Source: Candidatus Thiodictyon syntrophicum (GTDB lineage Bacteria > Pseudomonadota > Gammaproteobacteria > Chromatiales > Chromatiaceae). From it: a DNA stretch of 64,000 nucleotides. Positions 51,254 through 60,599 of this stretch are shown here, piece after piece. The notes under the pieces were generated by a model that was given only the letters and a program-made list of their open reading frames with translations, ran no database searches and was not told the DNA's origin. Made by a program: the position numbers and the translations under genes. How positions within the stretch are numbered: the first letter of the stretch is position 1; each line of letters starts with the position of its first letter. The DNA is taken from positions 2,815,501-2,879,500 of the forward strand of contig NZ_CP020370.1 in NCBI RefSeq assembly GCF_002813775.1, written 5' to 3'.

Positions 51254-51342
51254 TGTGTCCGCGAGGCCGCCCTCGGATTCCGCTGCGCTCCATCCGGGCT
51301 ACGGCTTGGTCATTCTTCCGGCCACCTTTGCGGGTGTTGCCC

Positions 51343-51509
51343 GTCGCGGCCGGGGGGCCGCTCCTACGCCGTAGGAGCGGCCCCCAGGCCGCGACGGGTT
51401 GCCGCAAGGGCGCGTGGCCGCAGTGATGATCGAGGCGCGAGTCGGCCTTGATCACAAGTCCGGCCATCCCGTGAGACGAGAGGTCGGCGGTCCGCGCAGC
51501 GGACCCTAC
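51343..51509. repeat. GTAGGAGCGGCC pair and single REP
   Basis: 51343-51367 and 51371-51395 are inverse arms of the same type as 4891-4942. At 51489-51509 is a single REP (GGTCCGC...GCGGACCCTAC) whose CTA, read on the minus strand, is the TAG stop of the PP2C gene. Confidence 0.85.
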
Positions 51510-52612
51510 GGGTGGGCTCTGCGCGCGGAGGTTCCGCCGGGCCTGGGTTCCGCGGGACCAGCGGCGGGTCTTTCAGTCGGCTGATCCGGCGTCGCTGGCG
51601 ACAACGCCGGATCGGCGGCTGACCCACTGGTCTTGGGCTGACCCTCAGCCTGGGGCGGATCAGACACCGCGCCCGGGGCGGCCGGCTGGAGATACTTCCA
51701 CCCGAGAGAGAGGCCGAGCAAGGCAGCGAGCAGGAGCGCCAGGAGCGCCGCGATCACCGGGCGTCTGCGCCATGCCGGGCGGGCGCCGGTGGCCGGTGCC
51801 GCCGGGCGCGCCGGGCGGCCGGGCGCGCTCCCGCGCTCATGCCCATCCTCTGCCAGCCCCAGCAGCGCGGCGGTGGCGTTGTCCTGCTCGGGCCGGGCCA
51901 GGGCCCGAACCGCCTGGATCAAGGCGTCGGCGGCGGCCTGCGGGTCTTGCCGCACCAGGGCCTTGAGGTCGGCCTCGGGCAACACGCCGTAGACGCCGTC
52001 GCTCACCAGGAGCAGCCGGTCGCCCGGGGCCAGGTGTACGGGGTGCAGGTTGCGGTCGATCGCCGGGATCTGCGCAAGCCCCAGGAAGCTCGCCAGGGCC
52101 TGGCGGTCGGGGTCCCCGGCCGCCGCCTCCGGGCTCAGGGTGCCGGCCGCGACCTGGCGTAAGAGTTGGTTGGCATAGGTGTGGTCATCCGTGCATTGGA
52201 TCAGGGTGTCGTCCGCGGCCCGATAGTGATAGAGACGGCTGTCGCCCACCCCCACCCAATGCAGTTCGGCCCCGCGCGCGACCAGGGCCACCAGGGTGGT
52301 GCCCACCTCACCCTCGCCCTCGCGGGCGCAGGCGAGTGCATAGACCGCCTGGTTGGCGGCCTGCAGCGACCGCTCCAGGGCCCGGGGGATGGACTCGTCC
52401 GCTTGCTTGGCCCCATAGGCGGCCATCATCCGCTCCACCGCCAGACGGCTCGCCTGGCGCCCGCCGCTCATGCCGCCCATCCCGTCCGCCAGCACCAGCA
52501 GGACGCCGCCATGGGCACGCAGGGCGGGGTGGTCGAAGCCGAGGAAACCAAAGGCGTCCTGCTGCTCGTCGCGGGTCCCTTGCCATTGCGCGTTGCCGGG
52601 TTGGATGTCCAT
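51506..52612 (-). CDS. PP2C-type Ser/Thr phosphatase with membrane anchor
   Basis: 368 residues. PP2C domain at ~10-250: GTRDEQQDAF, LLVLADGMGGMSGG, EVGTTLVALV, VGVGDSRLYHY, LLLVSDGVYGVL, RPEQDNATAAL. These include the metal-binding Asp residues. A single transmembrane helix at ~285-305 (VIAALLALLLAALLGLSLGW) is followed by a Pro/Ala-rich tail outside. It would reverse the work of the kinase at 55195. The stop codon comes from a REP palindrome, so the last few residues may be a repeat-made tail. Confidence 0.9.
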   Translation of the reverse strand: MDIQPGNAQWQGTRDEQQDAFGFLGFDHPALRAHGGVLLVLADGMGGMSGGRQASRLAVERMMAAYGAKQADESIPRALERSLQAANQAVYALACAREGEGEVGTTLVALVARGAELHWVGVGDSRLYHYRAADDTLIQCTDDHTYANQLLRQVAAGTLSPEAAAGDPDRQALASFLGLAQIPAIDRNLHPVHLAPGDRLLLVSDGVYGVLPEADLKALVRQDPQAAADALIQAVRALARPEQDNATAALLGLAEDGHERGSAPGRPARPAAPATGARPAWRRRPVIAALLALLLAALLGLSLGWKYLQPAAPGAVSDPPQAEGQPKTSGSAADPALSPATPDQPTERPAAGPAEPRPGGTSARRAHP

Positions 52613-52646
52613 TGGATGTTTGGGTTAAACCTGGTAAAGAGCGGTT

Positions 52647-52789
52647 ATCCACAGATGGACACAGATTATCACAGATTATTCATTGACTTACACTTGGCCG
52701 GGGGGCTCATCTTGTCGGTGATCGTGCCATCAGCGATAAGCGCATGACAATTCAAAGAAAATCTGTGCTCATCTGTGTTCATCTGTGGA
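52647..52789. repeat. Inverted ATCTGTG-type repeat pair
   Basis: TCCACAGATGGACACAGATT.. at 52647-52677 and ..CTGTGTTCATCTGTGGA at 52760-52789, each an iteration of CAGAT/ATCTG. It fills the gap between the PP2C gene and the FHA-VWA gene and may end the latter's transcript. Confidence 0.8.
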
Positions 52790-52796
52790 TTTTAGG

Positions 52797-54338
52797 CTAG
52801 AGCGCGACGCGCAGTTCGGTCTGGCCGATGCCGATGACATCGCCGTCGCGCAGTGGATGGGCGGTCTCGATGGCGATGCCATTGAGCCGGGTGCCGTTGG
52901 TGGAGCCGAGATCGCGCAGCACCAGACGGCCGTTCGCCAAGACCTCGATCTGCGCGTGCCGGGAGGACACCTCCGCGTCCTCGGTCAGGATCAGGTCGCA
53001 GCCGGGGACGCGCCCGAGCACGGCGCCGGGGGACGCCGTCAGGGTAACCTGCTGGCCGCGCCGCGGGCCGGTCATGAAGGTGGCGCGCAAGGTGGCACGC
53101 GGTACGGGCGGTGCCATGACCGGCGCCGCGACCGGGGCCGGATCGGACGGGGGCCGGGGGCCGCCGTCTTCGATCTGCGGGGGCAGCGGGGCGGCGTCGT
53201 CGATGATGGGCGCGGGCGCGACCTTGCGCCGCCGTGCGAGCACCCAGGCAAGGGCCAACACCGCGAGCAGGGCCGCGCCGCCGGCGAGAGAGGGCCAGGG
53301 GAGCCTTGCCGCCGGTTCAGGCGGGGCCGGGGTTGGTACCACGGGCGCGGGCTCTGCGGGCGGGCCCGGGGGCGGCGCGGCGACAGGGGCGGCGGGTTCC
53401 GGCAACAGCCGCAGGTCGGTGCCCGCGGTCAGGGTCAGGCCCGCGTCGCGCAGGTCGATCTGAAGGCGATGGCGGTTGCCGTCCAAGGGGCAGTCCGGGC
53501 ACTGGAGCTCGGCCCGATAGACCTCCGCGATGCGTGTGCGCATCGCCGCGAAGGCCGCGCCCGGGTCCTCCCGGCCGCCGTCGACGAAGACCCCGCCGGA
53601 GCGGCGGGCGAAGCCGCCCAGGGCGTTGAGCCCCGCCTCGCGGCGGGCGCGGTCACTGACGCTGCTGAAGCCGACGGCATAGATGGGGATCGGGCCTTCC
53701 GCGAGTGCCGCGTAGACCTCCTCGGCACTGATCCCGCCGGGGGCGTCGTCGATCCCGTCGCTCAAGGTCACGATGACCCGCCGCTCCGGCAGGCCCGTTG
53801 CCTGTTGCCGCCCCAGCGCTACGGCGCGGGCCAGGGCCTGATGCAGCGCGGTATGCCCATCGGCAGGCGCCAGACCCGCGATGGCGGCGGTGAGCGCCGC
53901 GGTGTCGGCCGTCGGTGCGACCAGGACCCGAACCTGGTCGCCGAAGCCGATCAGGGCCGCCCGGTCCCCGGTCCCCAGGGCGCCGACCCAATCCTTGAGC
54001 GCCTGGCGGATGCGTGCGAACCGCGGCGCGGACAGGGAGCGCGAGAGATCGACCAGGAACAGATAGACCACCCCGGTCGGTGCCGCGGCGAAGGGGGTCA
54101 GGGTGCGCACCTGGGCCGCGTGCGCGCCGACGGTGGCGTGAAGTTGCCCGGCATCGATCCCGGCCACCGCCGCCCCCGCCTCGTCGCGGACATCCAGATA
54201 GACGCGGATCTCCCGCCCGGCGGCCACCGCCTGGGAGATATGCAGGCTCGCCGGCGGCCCGGCCGCCGCGGTCTGGGCAAGCAGTGCCGCGAGCAAGAGT
54301 GCGCAGCCAATCAAGAGCAAAGGTCGGGCGGCCGGCAT
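52797..54338 (-). CDS. VWA-FHA membrane protein
   Basis: 513 residues from the ATG at 54338 (signal peptide PLLLIGCALLLAALLAQTAA); upstream extension rejected. VWA domain at ~85-260 with MIDAS YLFLVDLSRSLSAP, GDRAALIGFGDQV and VIVTLSDGIDD. Ig-like sequence and a Pro-rich linker follow, then a transmembrane helix at ~350-370 (LAGGAALLAVLALAWVLARR). A C-terminal FHA domain at ~415-513 (AVLGRVPGCDLIL, VSSRHAQIEV, LGSTNGTRLNG) binds phosphothreonine in the cytoplasm, while the VWA lies outside. A membrane-spanning receptor for the local kinase is inferred. Confidence 0.9.
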   Translation of the reverse strand: MPAARPLLLIGCALLLAALLAQTAAAGPPASLHISQAVAAGREIRVYLDVRDEAGAAVAGIDAGQLHATVGAHAAQVRTLTPFAAAPTGVVYLFLVDLSRSLSAPRFARIRQALKDWVGALGTGDRAALIGFGDQVRVLVAPTADTAALTAAIAGLAPADGHTALHQALARAVALGRQQATGLPERRVIVTLSDGIDDAPGGISAEEVYAALAEGPIPIYAVGFSSVSDRARREAGLNALGGFARRSGGVFVDGGREDPGAAFAAMRTRIAEVYRAELQCPDCPLDGNRHRLQIDLRDAGLTLTAGTDLRLLPEPAAPVAAPPPGPPAEPAPVVPTPAPPEPAARLPWPSLAGGAALLAVLALAWVLARRRKVAPAPIIDDAAPLPPQIEDGGPRPPSDPAPVAAPVMAPPVPRATLRATFMTGPRRGQQVTLTASPGAVLGRVPGCDLILTEDAEVSSRHAQIEVLANGRLVLRDLGSTNGTRLNGIAIETAHPLRDGDVIGIGQTELRVAL

Positions 54339-54384
54339 TTGGGGTGTTCTCCGTGTCTCCGTGAGAGGCATTCTTGGGTTCCTA

Positions 54385-54822
54385 TTAAACGGGCCAGAAA
54401 TCCCGGCCCAGGATCTCCTCGGTCGAATAGGGGCAGGCGCTTGGAAAGTCCTCGTCTGCCAGCCCCGTTTCGTCCGCCGCCCATTCCACGGCATCCGGAT
54501 AGGCCTGCGCCAACTCATCGCTCAGAAAGCGGCGCAGGCTGGGGGTCTCTCTGAACAACCGCGCGAGGTCGTTGCGCTGGATGCGGATCGTCCCCCGCCA
54601 ACTGTTGCAGCGCCCCGCGGGTTGGAATTGCCATTTCAGCAAATGGGCGACCAGCACCCGCAGGCGGCGATAGAGTTCCCGGCGTTCATTGCCCATCTCG
54701 GACTCCAACTCCGCGATCAGGTGCGGGACGTCCAGCGCGCCGAGATTGCCGGCTTTGAGCAGGCGCGCCTGTTGTTCAAGCCAGGCGAAGCGGTCGACCT
54801 CATGCAGGATCACGGCAGTCAT
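54385..54822 (-). CDS. DUF29 family protein
   Basis: 145 residues with the DUF29 pattern: VDRFAWLEQQARLLKAGNLG, DVPHLIAELESEMGNERREL, VLVAHLLKWQFQ, FPSACPYSTEEILGRDFWP. Function unknown. Shares about the same layout as the copy at 25713 but is clearly divergent. Confidence 0.88.
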   Translation of the reverse strand: MTAVILHEVDRFAWLEQQARLLKAGNLGALDVPHLIAELESEMGNERRELYRRLRVLVAHLLKWQFQPAGRCNSWRGTIRIQRNDLARLFRETPSLRRFLSDELAQAYPDAVEWAADETGLADEDFPSACPYSTEEILGRDFWPV

Positions 54823-54854
54823 CGCGTCAGCCTCAGTTACAGTAAACCTAAATC

Positions 54855-55084
54855 CGGCAGTTGCTCACGCCAAGGCGCCAAGCTCGCCAAGAAATACAAT
54901 ACGGCAGTCAGGTCGGGTGGACAAGCCAGGTAGGGTGAAAAGCGCAGCGCAGTCCACCAGCCACCGCGCGGTGCTCGCCAAGAAAGCCCATACGGCCGCC
55001 TGGCAATTCCAAGTTTGGGCGGTATCGCGTACACCTGGACGCGGAGCGCCCGCTCGACACTCCCACGCTGGAGCGTGGGAGCGA
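54855..55084. repeat. Several dispersed repeats
   Basis: No gene in 54823-55194. Seen are CGCCAAGGCGCCAAG iterations (about 54866-54890), a GGGTGAAAAGCGCAGCGCAG.CCACC repeat at about 54931-54960, and the GGACGCGGAGCGCCCGC / CTCCCACGCTGGAGCGTGGG composite at 55036-55084. Confidence 0.7.
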
Positions 55085-55194
55085 GACGGGCGCCCCCGGG
55101 TGGTTGCGGGGGGTGGCGGTGCCCGGCTGGAAACCGCCCCGGCTCCGCCCGGGGCGTTTCCAGCCAGGCCCCGCCACCCCTGCCTGCTTGCCGA

Positions 55195-57279
55195 TTACTG
55201 GCCCCGGCCGGGCGGGGAAGACCCTCGGGACAGCCGAAAGCCGAAGAAGTCGTAGCGGCGGCCGGGATCGTCGCCGCCGCGGATCGCCGACCGGCAGCTC
55301 CTGCCGTCGCTGGTCCAACCGCCGCCACGCAGCACGCGCTCGCGGCCCCCAGCGTCCTCCCAAGCACTGCCATCGCCCGGTGCACCCTGATAATTGGTGT
55401 GCCAAGAATCCTGCACCCATTCAACGGCGTTGCCGTGCATATCGTAGAGGCCCCAGCGATTGGCCGGGTAGCTGCCGACCGGCTGGGTCTTTTGCAGCCA
55501 GACGCCGGTCTTGGCGCCGCAATCGGCATAGTCGTAGTTGCCGTTATAGTTGGCCTGTGCGGTGGTGATGCAGTTGCCGGTGCTGAAGGGGGTCGTGGTC
55601 CCCGCCCGTGCGGCGTATTCCCATTCGGCCTCGCTTGGCAGGCGGTACTGCTTGCCGGTCTGGGTGCTCAGCCACTTGACATACCCCTGTGCATCGTCCC
55701 AGGAGACGTTGACGACCGGGCGGGTGCCGCGGCCCCAGCCTTGGTCCTGGGGTCGGTGCGTGCAGCCGCCGGCGCTGACGCAGGCATCCCATTGGTCGAA
55801 GGTCACCTCGTATTTGCCCAACTCGAAGGCCGGGACCTGCACGTGGTGCTGCGGGCCTTCGTTATTGTCGCGCTCCGGTTCTCCCCACGGTGAGCCCATC
55901 AGGAAACTCCCCTCGGCAATGCGAACCATCTCGGGCTCGAAGGGGAGCCGCGCGGGCGGGTCCGGCGCGATGGATTCGGGGGTGACCACGGGTGCGGGTG
56001 GGATTAGCGCCGGTGCCGACGTGTCTGAGTTCGGTGCGGCCACTACCGGGGCCGTGATCGGCGCGACCGGCCCGGCATCGCGCGAGGCGACATAGGCCAC
56101 CGCGGCGATGCCGGCGAGCCCGAGGGCGCCGCCGACGACCCAGGGCCAGGGTCCGGGACCGCCCGACGGCGGCGGTGAACGGCCGGTCTTCCCGCCCTGT
56201 CGAGGCGGAGGCGGTAAGCGGCCGGTCCTCCCGCCCGGACGAGGCGGCGCGGGCGGCGGCGGGGTCGGCCCCGGCCCTTTCTCCACTGCCACCCTGCCCG
56301 CGGTCCCGGCCAATGCCTGCTGCAAGGCCGCCACGCTCTGCGTCCGCTCGTCGGCCGCCATCGCCAGCGCCCGATCGAGCGCGGCGCTGACCGGGGCACT
56401 GATACCGAACGCCGCCGCCGGGCGCAGTGGCTCGCCCTGGGTCCGGTCATGGGCGTCCGGCGGCGTGGTGCCGGTGAGCATCCGGTAGAGCACCGCGGCG
56501 ACCGCGTAGACATCAGTCCAGGGGCCTTGATGGCCGCGGCGGCTGTATTGCTCCAGTGGGGCATAGCCCGGGGTCAACAGCACCGACAGCGAGCGGCTGC
56601 GCTCGCCGGCGACCTGGCGGGCGGCGCCGAAGTCGATCAGCACCGGGCGGGCGTTGCCGCCGCGGGTGGCGGCGAGATAGATGTTCTGGGGCTTGATGTC
56701 GCGGTGTAGCAGGCCTTCTGCATGGACCGCGCGCAGGCCGTCGAGGATCTGCTGCATCAGGGCGAGCGCCTGGGCCTCGGGCAGATGGCTGCCCGGTTGA
56801 CGGTCCAAGTGCTCGGCGAGTGTCAGCCCGGGGTAATACTCCATCACCAGATAGGCGGTGCCGTGGGCGGCGAGGACCTGGTGGATGCGCACGATGTTGG
56901 GATGGTCGAGCCGGGCCAGGGTGCGGGCCTCGGTCTGGAATTGCTCCAGGCCGTGCCGGAAGTTCTGCGCGTCGTCCGTCGAATCGGGGCTGACGGTGGT
57001 GCGGTCGGTCTCGCGCCCGGCGATGTCGCGCGGGAAGTATTCCTTGATCGCGACCCGCCGGTGCAGCCCGAGATCCCAGCCGAGATAGGTGATGCCGAAG
57101 CCGCCGGGCTTGCCGAGTACCCGGCCGACCAGGAACTGCCCGTGCAGCAGGGTGCGCGGGGCCAGGGTCTTGGCCGGGCGCGGCGCCTGCTCGTCATAGC
57201 CGCAGTGGGGGCAGGGGGTGCTGCCGCCGGTCTCCTTGAAGCAGCCGGGGCAGAGGGTCGCCGGGTTGGGGGTCGTCAT
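55195..57279 (-). CDS. Ser/Thr protein kinase fused to FGE-sulfatase domain
   Basis: 694 residues. Zinc ribbon at residues 9-27, CPGCFKETGGSTPCPHCGY. Hanks-type kinase at ~45-310: VLGKPGGFGITYLGWD, VAIKEYFP (catalytic Lys), LLHRDIKPQNIYL (catalytic Asp), LIDFGAARQVAG. A Pro-rich linker and a transmembrane helix follow at ~375-395 (WPWVVGGALGLAGIAAVAYV). Outside is a formylglycine-generating-enzyme-like (SUMF1) domain at ~450-690: EMVRIAEGSFLMGSPWGEPE, YRLPSEAEWEYAARAG, GLYDMHGNAVEWVQD, FFGFRLSR. Such kinases are thought to sense through the outer domain. Probable writer for the FHA readers and PP2C erasers around it. Confidence 0.93.
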   Translation of the reverse strand: MTTPNPATLCPGCFKETGGSTPCPHCGYDEQAPRPAKTLAPRTLLHGQFLVGRVLGKPGGFGITYLGWDLGLHRRVAIKEYFPRDIAGRETDRTTVSPDSTDDAQNFRHGLEQFQTEARTLARLDHPNIVRIHQVLAAHGTAYLVMEYYPGLTLAEHLDRQPGSHLPEAQALALMQQILDGLRAVHAEGLLHRDIKPQNIYLAATRGGNARPVLIDFGAARQVAGERSRSLSVLLTPGYAPLEQYSRRGHQGPWTDVYAVAAVLYRMLTGTTPPDAHDRTQGEPLRPAAAFGISAPVSAALDRALAMAADERTQSVAALQQALAGTAGRVAVEKGPGPTPPPPAPPRPGGRTGRLPPPPRQGGKTGRSPPPSGGPGPWPWVVGGALGLAGIAAVAYVASRDAGPVAPITAPVVAAPNSDTSAPALIPPAPVVTPESIAPDPPARLPFEPEMVRIAEGSFLMGSPWGEPERDNNEGPQHHVQVPAFELGKYEVTFDQWDACVSAGGCTHRPQDQGWGRGTRPVVNVSWDDAQGYVKWLSTQTGKQYRLPSEAEWEYAARAGTTTPFSTGNCITTAQANYNGNYDYADCGAKTGVWLQKTQPVGSYPANRWGLYDMHGNAVEWVQDSWHTNYQGAPGDGSAWEDAGGRERVLRGGGWTSDGRSCRSAIRGGDDPGRRYDFFGFRLSRGSSPPGRGQ

Positions 57280-57381
57280 GCCGCGGTTACTCCTGGTGCA
57301 TTCGTTTGCGATGGTGGACTGCGCTATCGCTTGTCCATCCTACGGGGTCACGGGGCTTGTCCACCCGCAGGACCGCGGCGC

Positions 57382-57975
57382 TCAGCCCGCGGCGGGCGGG
57401 GCCACCGGCCAGGTGAAGCGCTCACCGCAGAAGGGGACGAACAGGAGCTTGCTGGCGCCGAATTCGATGGTGTCGTAGGGGGCCAGGGGCGCGGCGGCCA
57501 GCAGTTCCTCGTCGTTCAGATAGGTCAGGCCGCGGCCGTCGCCGGGGGCGAGGTTGAAGGTGTGACGCTTGGGGTTGTAGCTTAAGACCGCGTGGTTCTC
57601 GCGGCTAATGCTGGTGTCGCCGGCGATGACGATGTCCATGGTCGCGTCGCGGCCGATGAAGTTGCGCTCGCCGTGGACGCGGTAGTCGCGGCCCCGGTCC
57701 GGCCCCTCGATGCAGACCAGCCAGCCGACCACCGGGTCGAGGCCCAGGCGTTTTCTGAAGATGCCGACGGTTTCTTCCGGGTCGCGCCGCGGGCCGCGGC
57801 TGCCGGCGGCGCGGGTCTTGGGGAAGTCCTCGCCGACGGTCTCGGGTGATACGCCGACCGCGTCGGGCGGCCTACCCACGGTTTCCCCGAGATCGATCGG
57901 GACGCCGCAATAGGGGCAGGTGGAGTGGGTGCGCTCGTCGTAGAAGTGTCCCTTGCCGCAGGATTTCATGCCCAT
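57382..57975 (-). CDS. FHA-domain protein with N-terminal zinc knuckle
   Basis: 197 residues from the ATG at 57975 (GAGGGG seven bases upstream). N-terminal zinc site CGKGHFYDERTHSTCPYC with Cys/His ligands; a TVG-containing linker (ETVGRPP, ETVGED, EETVGIF), possible phospho-threonine sites; FHA domain at ~85-190 (NFIGRDATMDIVIAGD, ISRENHAVLSYNPKRHTF, YLNDEELL). The linker threonines may be self-targets of the local kinase. Followed by the kinase gene 102 bp on. Confidence 0.88.
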   Translation of the reverse strand: MGMKSCGKGHFYDERTHSTCPYCGVPIDLGETVGRPPDAVGVSPETVGEDFPKTRAAGSRGPRRDPEETVGIFRKRLGLDPVVGWLVCIEGPDRGRDYRVHGERNFIGRDATMDIVIAGDTSISRENHAVLSYNPKRHTFNLAPGDGRGLTYLNDEELLAAAPLAPYDTIEFGASKLLFVPFCGERFTWPVAPPAAG

Positions 57976-58235
57976 GGTGTCGCCCCTCGTGTGTCCTGTG
58001 TGCCGTGCGTGTTTCTCGCGGGATTTTAGGGGATAGCGGGGGCGGAAGAAAGAACGTCTCTCACGGAACAGCAATTCCCGCTCGGCCGCCGCGAGGTCAA
58101 CCGGGGCGAGCACGCGGCGGCAGGGCGCACAGCCAGGCACAGCAACCCCTCACCGACGCACGGCGATGTTGAAACGGTTGGCTGACGATCCCCCTCAAGA
58201 ACGGCGCTTCGCGCACCCGCGGTCACGGCCGGCGC

Positions 58236-59540
58236 CTACGAGGTGTCGGCGCCCAGGGGGAGCGACGGCGGGGTAATAATGGAGCGGTAGAGGGTTTCCC
58301 AGTCGGGGATCAGGCACAGGTCGAAGCGGGTGCGCAGCTTGCGCCAGAAGCGGGTCTTGCTCTTGGCGGCCGTCACCGCAGTCTGGAACAGTCGGCAGCA
58401 GCGTTGCTGGATCTGATCGATCAGAAACGCCAGCATCATCAGGTGCATGAGCACGGTGCTGAGGTGCTGTTGACCGTGACCGAAGTTGTGCTCGAAGTGG
58501 TAGCCTTGGTTCTTGAGGGTGTTGAAGGTCTCGTTCTCGATCTTCCAGCGTGCGCGGGCACCTCGCATCAGGGTCATGAGGTTGGTCGGCTCGATCCGAA
58601 TGTCCGTGACCCACGCGAAGTGGGTCACGGTGCCGTCGGGGGCGTGCTCCCAGTACTCAAGGAAGTTCACCTCGAGGTCGAAGTTGGCATCGTTGAGGGG
58701 CGCGCCGTTGAGGTAACGGAAGCGGTGGCGGAATCCCTGCCGGTCGGTGAGCGTGGCCTCAGCGGTCTGCGCGGTGGCCTCGACCCAGTCGAACAGGAAC
58801 GTATGGTCGCCCTGCTTAGCGCCGAGAATAAATCGCAGATCAAGTGCTTGCAGATGACGGATGTGCGGCGCGTTGGAGGCCAGCCCGTCTTCGACGACGA
58901 TCAGCTTAAGGTGCGGATGCACCCGGCGCAGCTCGCTGAGCAGGCGCTTGGCCGCATTGCGCTCACAATCGTTTTTCGTCGCTCCGTCGGGTTTGAGGAT
59001 CGGCTCGGGCGCCAGCGGAAAGACCTCCCGGTGATCCGGATGCACCAGCACCGCCCCGAGCATTTGATGGTAGTAGGTCGTGGTGCCGTCGCGGTGATGC
59101 TTCTCTGCACACTGCGGGCAGTGTACCTTCTGCGAGGAGAAGTAGCCGGTGCCGTCGAGCGAGAGCAGGTAGTGGCCGTCGAGGTACTCAAACCCCTCCA
59201 ACCCCTTGCCGCGCTGTAGCTGACTAAACAGGGCCTTGTAGAGCGGACACAGCTCGCTCGGTGCGACCGCATCAAGGCGTTCGCGAAAGCGCGTGTCACA
59301 CGGCGCGCGTTCGACCCCGTAGAGCGCCCGGAGGTTCGCCCGCGTCGTGACCTCCTGGCGGTCGTGCTCGAACTGCAGCAGGGAGGGGTATTTCAGGCCG
59401 AACAGGGCCAGCCCCGACATCAGGTGATCGACCAGCGGGATCGCATGGCCGGGCTCGTCGGGGATTTGGGCAAACACCCGCCGCGCTTCGCGCAGCAGCC
59501 CTTCGGCGCTGAGGTGTTTGCGGGAGAACGGCGCACTCAT
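58236..59540 (-). CDS. IS transposase, DDE type, inside the signalling operon
   Basis: 434 residues. N-terminal IPDEPGHAIPLVDHLMSGLA, LFGLKYPSLLQFEHDRQEV, RANLRALYGVERAPCDTRFR; first Asp in LLSLDGTGYFSS; a zinc pair HCPQCAEKHH; second Asp in LIVVEDGLASNAPHIR; Glu motif ARWKIENETFNTLKNQGYHF. IS4-superfamily-like. It lies between the FHA gene and the PP2C gene, both of which read the same way, so the element has split the cluster. End repeats were not found by eye. Confidence 0.85.
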   Translation of the reverse strand: MSAPFSRKHLSAEGLLREARRVFAQIPDEPGHAIPLVDHLMSGLALFGLKYPSLLQFEHDRQEVTTRANLRALYGVERAPCDTRFRERLDAVAPSELCPLYKALFSQLQRGKGLEGFEYLDGHYLLSLDGTGYFSSQKVHCPQCAEKHHRDGTTTYYHQMLGAVLVHPDHREVFPLAPEPILKPDGATKNDCERNAAKRLLSELRRVHPHLKLIVVEDGLASNAPHIRHLQALDLRFILGAKQGDHTFLFDWVEATAQTAEATLTDRQGFRHRFRYLNGAPLNDANFDLEVNFLEYWEHAPDGTVTHFAWVTDIRIEPTNLMTLMRGARARWKIENETFNTLKNQGYHFEHNFGHGQQHLSTVLMHLMMLAFLIDQIQQRCCRLFQTAVTAAKSKTRFWRKLRTRFDLCLIPDWETLYRSIITPPSLPLGADTS

Positions 59541-59873
59541 CGATACCTGCCTCGCAACCTGAGGTGTGCGCGGCAGTATACTGATTCGCAGCAGAAAGTT
59601 TACGAAAAACTATTTTTCAGGCATTCCCAAGCCTCTGTTGTATCGAAAAATAATCTAGCGGCGGGAATTGCTGCTCACGGAGACACAAAGGCACGGAGAA
59701 AGACAGTTCCGGATCTCCGTGGCTCCGTGTCTCCGTGAGAGGCTTCTTCTCAGCCACCGCGAGACTTCGGGTGCGGATCTGCCACTGGCCGGAACGATGA
59801 TCGAGGGCCGCTCTCGCTCTTGCGCCCCATCTGTTGATTTCGCGGTTAGGGCGGCGCATTCGCTGCTCCTCGG
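59541..59873. other. Spacer with inverted CGGAGAC-type repeat
   Basis: About 330 bp without a gene. TCACGGAGACACAAAGGCAC.. at 59675-59699 and ..GCTCCGTGTCTCCGTGA at 59714-59738 form a hairpin of iterated CGGAG. The left part (59541-59640), A+T-richer, probably includes the right end of the transposable element. Confidence 0.65.
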
Positions 59874-60599
59874 TCAGGCGGCGAAGACGGCCGTGGCGGT
59901 GTAGTTGTCGTGGTCCGGCGCAGCCCGCGCCAACAGGCGTGCGGCCAGGGCCGCCAGCCAGTCGTCGGCGCTCGCGCTCTTGGCCAGCAGCACCTCCATC
60001 TCCCCCTCGGTGACGTACTCCCAGAAACCGTCCGTACAGAGCAGAAAGGCGTCGCCGGACTCCATTGCCACTGGCGTCTCGAGCACCGTGGGCCGCGCCT
60101 CGCCCTCGTTGCCCAGGGTGCGCAGGAGTCGGTTGCGGTCCTCGTGGAAGCGGATCTCGTCGGGGCGGATCTCCCCGGCGCGCGCCAGGGCCTGGGGCAC
60201 GCTGTGGTCGGCGGTCTGAAACCGCAGGCGACCGCCCCGGAAGTGATAAAGCCGGCTGTCGCCCACATGGGCCCAGCGCGCGCGCTCGCCGTCGCTCACC
60301 AGCAGCACTAGGGTGGTGCGCATCCGCTCCAGGCGCGGGTCGCGCGCCTGGTGCTCCTGGATGGCCCGATGGGCGTCCGCGATGGCCTGGGCCAGGGCCG
60401 CGCCGCTCGGCAGCGGCGCCCCGGCCAGCGCGCCCAGCACCCGGTCGACGGCGATCCGCGCGGCCACCTCGCCGCCCGGATGACCGCCCAGCCCGTCGGC
60501 GATGACCCAGCAGCCGTCGCGGTGGGCGGCGGCGTCCTCGTTGGCGTCGCGGCCGCCGGCGCGGCTCAGGGTGGCGGTGCTCAGGGTCAAGGCGCTCAT
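59874..60599 (-). CDS. PP2C-type Ser/Thr phosphatase, soluble
   Basis: 241 residues, no membrane segment. PP2C motifs: GGRDANEDAAA, CWVIADGLGGHPGGEVAA, RTTLVLLVSDGERARWAHVG, DSRLYHFRGG, AFLLCTDGFWEYV, DHDNYTATAVF. Metal-binding Asp residues are all present. Overlaps the trypsin-FHA gene by 4 bases (ATGA). Confidence 0.93.
   Translation of the reverse strand: MSALTLSTATLSRAGGRDANEDAAAHRDGCWVIADGLGGHPGGEVAARIAVDRVLGALAGAPLPSGAALAQAIADAHRAIQEHQARDPRLERMRTTLVLLVSDGERARWAHVGDSRLYHFRGGRLRFQTADHSVPQALARAGEIRPDEIRFHEDRNRLLRTLGNEGEARPTVLETPVAMESGDAFLLCTDGFWEYVTEGEMEVLLAKSASADDWLAALAARLLARAAPDHDNYTATAVFAA

Noticed and set aside
52785-54554. 589-codon plus-strand frame opposite the VWA-FHA gene
   Set aside because: Same antisense effect; the minus strand carries clear VWA and FHA motifs.
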